Positions 62,838 through 64,000 of a stretch of 64,000 nucleotides of DNA are shown in pieces. The notes beneath the pieces are model-generated. The model had not been told where the DNA came from, did not search any database, and was given only the letters and a program-made list of their open reading frames with translations. Location: NCBI GenBank assembly GCA_002813105.2, contig CP017966.2, positions 372,001 to 436,000 on the forward strand. Reading direction: 5' to 3'. Source of the DNA: Methanosarcinales archaeon Met12. Its GTDB lineage: Archaea; Halobacteriota; UBA148; JAJOKI01. A program made the translations under genes and the position numbers. The first letter of the stretch is position 1. Each line of letters opens with the position of its first letter.

Positions 62838-63965
62838 TTAAGCTTCCCTTATGATCCTTGCGATGTTGTCACCAACATCCGAAGTACTGGATGACCCGCC
62901 CATGTCGCGTGTCTTTACCTTTCCTTCTTTGGTGTTTCGTTCTATGGCATTCACCACCGTATCCGCCGCCTCCTTCTCACCCAAGTGTTCCAGTAGCATG
63001 GAGCCAGCCCATATCGTCGCGATGGGATTTGCCGTGTTCATTCCCTTGTATTTCGGAGCGGAGCCGTGAATTGGCTCGAACATGCTTGTTCCTTCTGGAT
63101 TGATGTTTCCGCCTGGTGCAAATCCAAGACCGCCCTGGATCATGGCTCCCAGATCGGTGATGATATCTCCGAACATATTGGGCGTAACAACTATATCAAA
63201 CCACTCTGGATTCTTGACGAACCACATCGTTATGGCATCTACGTAGTTGAAGTCGGTTTTAACATCGATGTAGTCTGCTGCGACTTCCTCGAATATTCGC
63301 CTCCAGAGCCCATATATATCTGTCAGCACGTTTGCCTTGTCCACAGAAGAAAGATGTCCTTTACTATTCTGAGCAAGTTCAAACGCATATCGAATCACGC
63401 GTTCGGTGCCTTCTCTGCTGATCATGCCGATCTGGTATGCGATCTCGCCGCTGTCTGAATCGATGTCAAGGTCAAATTTGACCTTGTATAATTTCCGGAT
63501 GACGTCCAGTTCATGCGCAGATACTCTTTTATTCGTGGAACCCCCGATTCCAATATAGAAATCCTCGGTGTTCTCCCTCACGACCGTGAAGTCTATGTCC
63601 TTTGTTCCCTTGTCTCTCAATGGCGTCCAGACGCCCTTCAATAATTTTACGGGGCGGAGATTGATGTACTGGTCAAAGTAGAATCGCATCGCCAGCAGAA
63701 TTCCCTTTTCCAGTATACCCGGTTTTACTCTATCATCTCCCACTGCGCCCAGATATATCGCCTTGTACTGCTCCAGTTCGCGCAAAACGTCCTCTGATAT
63801 CAACTCGCCGGTCGCCAGATAATGGTCGGCTCCATGTGGATAATCGATCCACTCTATATCAAAACCGTGTACCTCGGCAACTGTCTCGAGGACTTTTTTG
63901 CCCTGAGCGATGACCTCGGGGCCGATTCCATCGCCTGCTATAACTGGAATTTTGTATAAGGTCAT
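62838..63965 (-). CDS. leuB: 3-isopropylmalate dehydrogenase (isocitrate/isopropylmalate family)
   Basis: 375 residues. I-A-G-D-G-I-G-P-E near residue 9, R-E-N-T-E-D-F-Y near residue 130 and the metal/NAD segment N-M-F-G-D-I-I-T-D near residue 253. The family also contains homoisocitrate and methylmalate-type enzymes; leucine synthesis is the best guess but not certain. It precedes ppa by 15 nt. Confidence 0.85.
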   Translation of the reverse strand: MTLYKIPVIAGDGIGPEVIAQGKKVLETVAEVHGFDIEWIDYPHGADHYLATGELISEDVLRELEQYKAIYLGAVGDDRVKPGILEKGILLAMRFYFDQYINLRPVKLLKGVWTPLRDKGTKDIDFTVVRENTEDFYIGIGGSTNKRVSAHELDVIRKLYKVKFDLDIDSDSGEIAYQIGMISREGTERVIRYAFELAQNSKGHLSSVDKANVLTDIYGLWRRIFEEVAADYIDVKTDFNYVDAITMWFVKNPEWFDIVVTPNMFGDIITDLGAMIQGGLGFAPGGNINPEGTSMFEPIHGSAPKYKGMNTANPIATIWAGSMLLEHLGEKEAADTVVNAIERNTKEGKVKTRDMGGSSSTSDVGDNIARIIREA

Positions 63966-64000
63966 CTGGTTTTCTCTCCCTGAGTCGTAGTTATTTATAC

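Overview
This window is archaeal chromosome. Almost every conserved gene is of archaeal or eukaryote-like type: RIO1 kinase, aIF1A, aIF6, RpoL, Csl4, PAN, MBF1, SRP54/FtsY, prefoldin, ribosomal proteins S19e, L39e, L31e, L18a/LX and L40e, Rnp4, Tsr3, Dph2 and GGGP synthase. There are also three tRNA genes with bulge-helix-bulge introns. MfnA (methanofuran pathway), pyruvoyl arginine decarboxylase and a SepCysS remnant point to a euryarchaeon of the methanogen/ANME/Archaeoglobus side. The exact lineage cannot be fixed from the sequence alone. Promoters look archaeal (A+T TATA boxes, GGAGGTGA-type Shine-Dalgarno sequences).

Layout. 1-4857 (minus strand): a CRISPR-cas fragment with cas6 first and a probable Cas8-like large-subunit gene running off the left edge. 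Between them sit three HEPN/MNT-type toxin-antitoxin pairs, plus a HEPN with an unrecognised partner. These cassettes are separated by repeated copies of the 3' end of cas6, and one leader segment occurs twice. 5.0-12.7 kb: argG, DUF2150, thioredoxin reductase, HAD, DUF166, DUF1614, then tyrS-aIF1A-RIO1-KH on the minus strand. 12.9-16.0 kb: an AT-rich defence island with MNT/HEPN, an MvaI/BcnI-type restriction-modification pair and an RHH/RelE remnant. 16.1-23.4 kb: purB, an asparagine-synthetase-like gene, gatCAB and topA. 23.6-24.6 kb: decayed HicA and an HTH-MNT/HEPN pair. 24.6-32.6 kb: lipid and translation genes, including the operon from tRNA-Gly(UCC) through rnp4, yhbY, S19e, PDCD5, L39e, L31e, aIF6, LX and pfdA to ftsY-srp54. 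32.6-45.1 kb: mixed metabolism (pyrG, guaA ATPase subunit, argD, hisC), PAN/MBF1, PdaD and MTAP. 45.1-52.6 kb: a decayed region (tRNA fragment, hicA, RecB-like, superoxide reductase, rubrerythrin-like and SepCysS pseudogenes) holding a GC-rich, bacterial-looking iron ABC transporter operon. 52.6-64 kb: DUF99, rpoL, csl4, vapBC, hpt-dph2, mfnA, XRE-ppsA, serA, tRNA-Arg, ppa and leuB.

The strongest unusual signals are these. (1) The cas-embedded toxin-antitoxin array carries repeated cas6-tail sequences that also carry ribosome-binding sites. (2) Three conserved genes (aIF1A, dph2, hpt) have only a CTG codon placed correctly behind a strong Shine-Dalgarno site. (3) tRNA-Gly(UCC) has a 366-nt intron that shares two covarying hairpins with the 110-nt intron of tRNA-Gly(CCC). 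(4) A two-hairpin palindromic element occurs in at least two, probably three, places, one of them as an in-frame insertion inside the DUF99 gene. (5) An iron transporter with TTAGG/CCTAA operators lies against a truncated SepCysS gene. All functional calls rest on reading the translated sequence by eye. No database search was possible.
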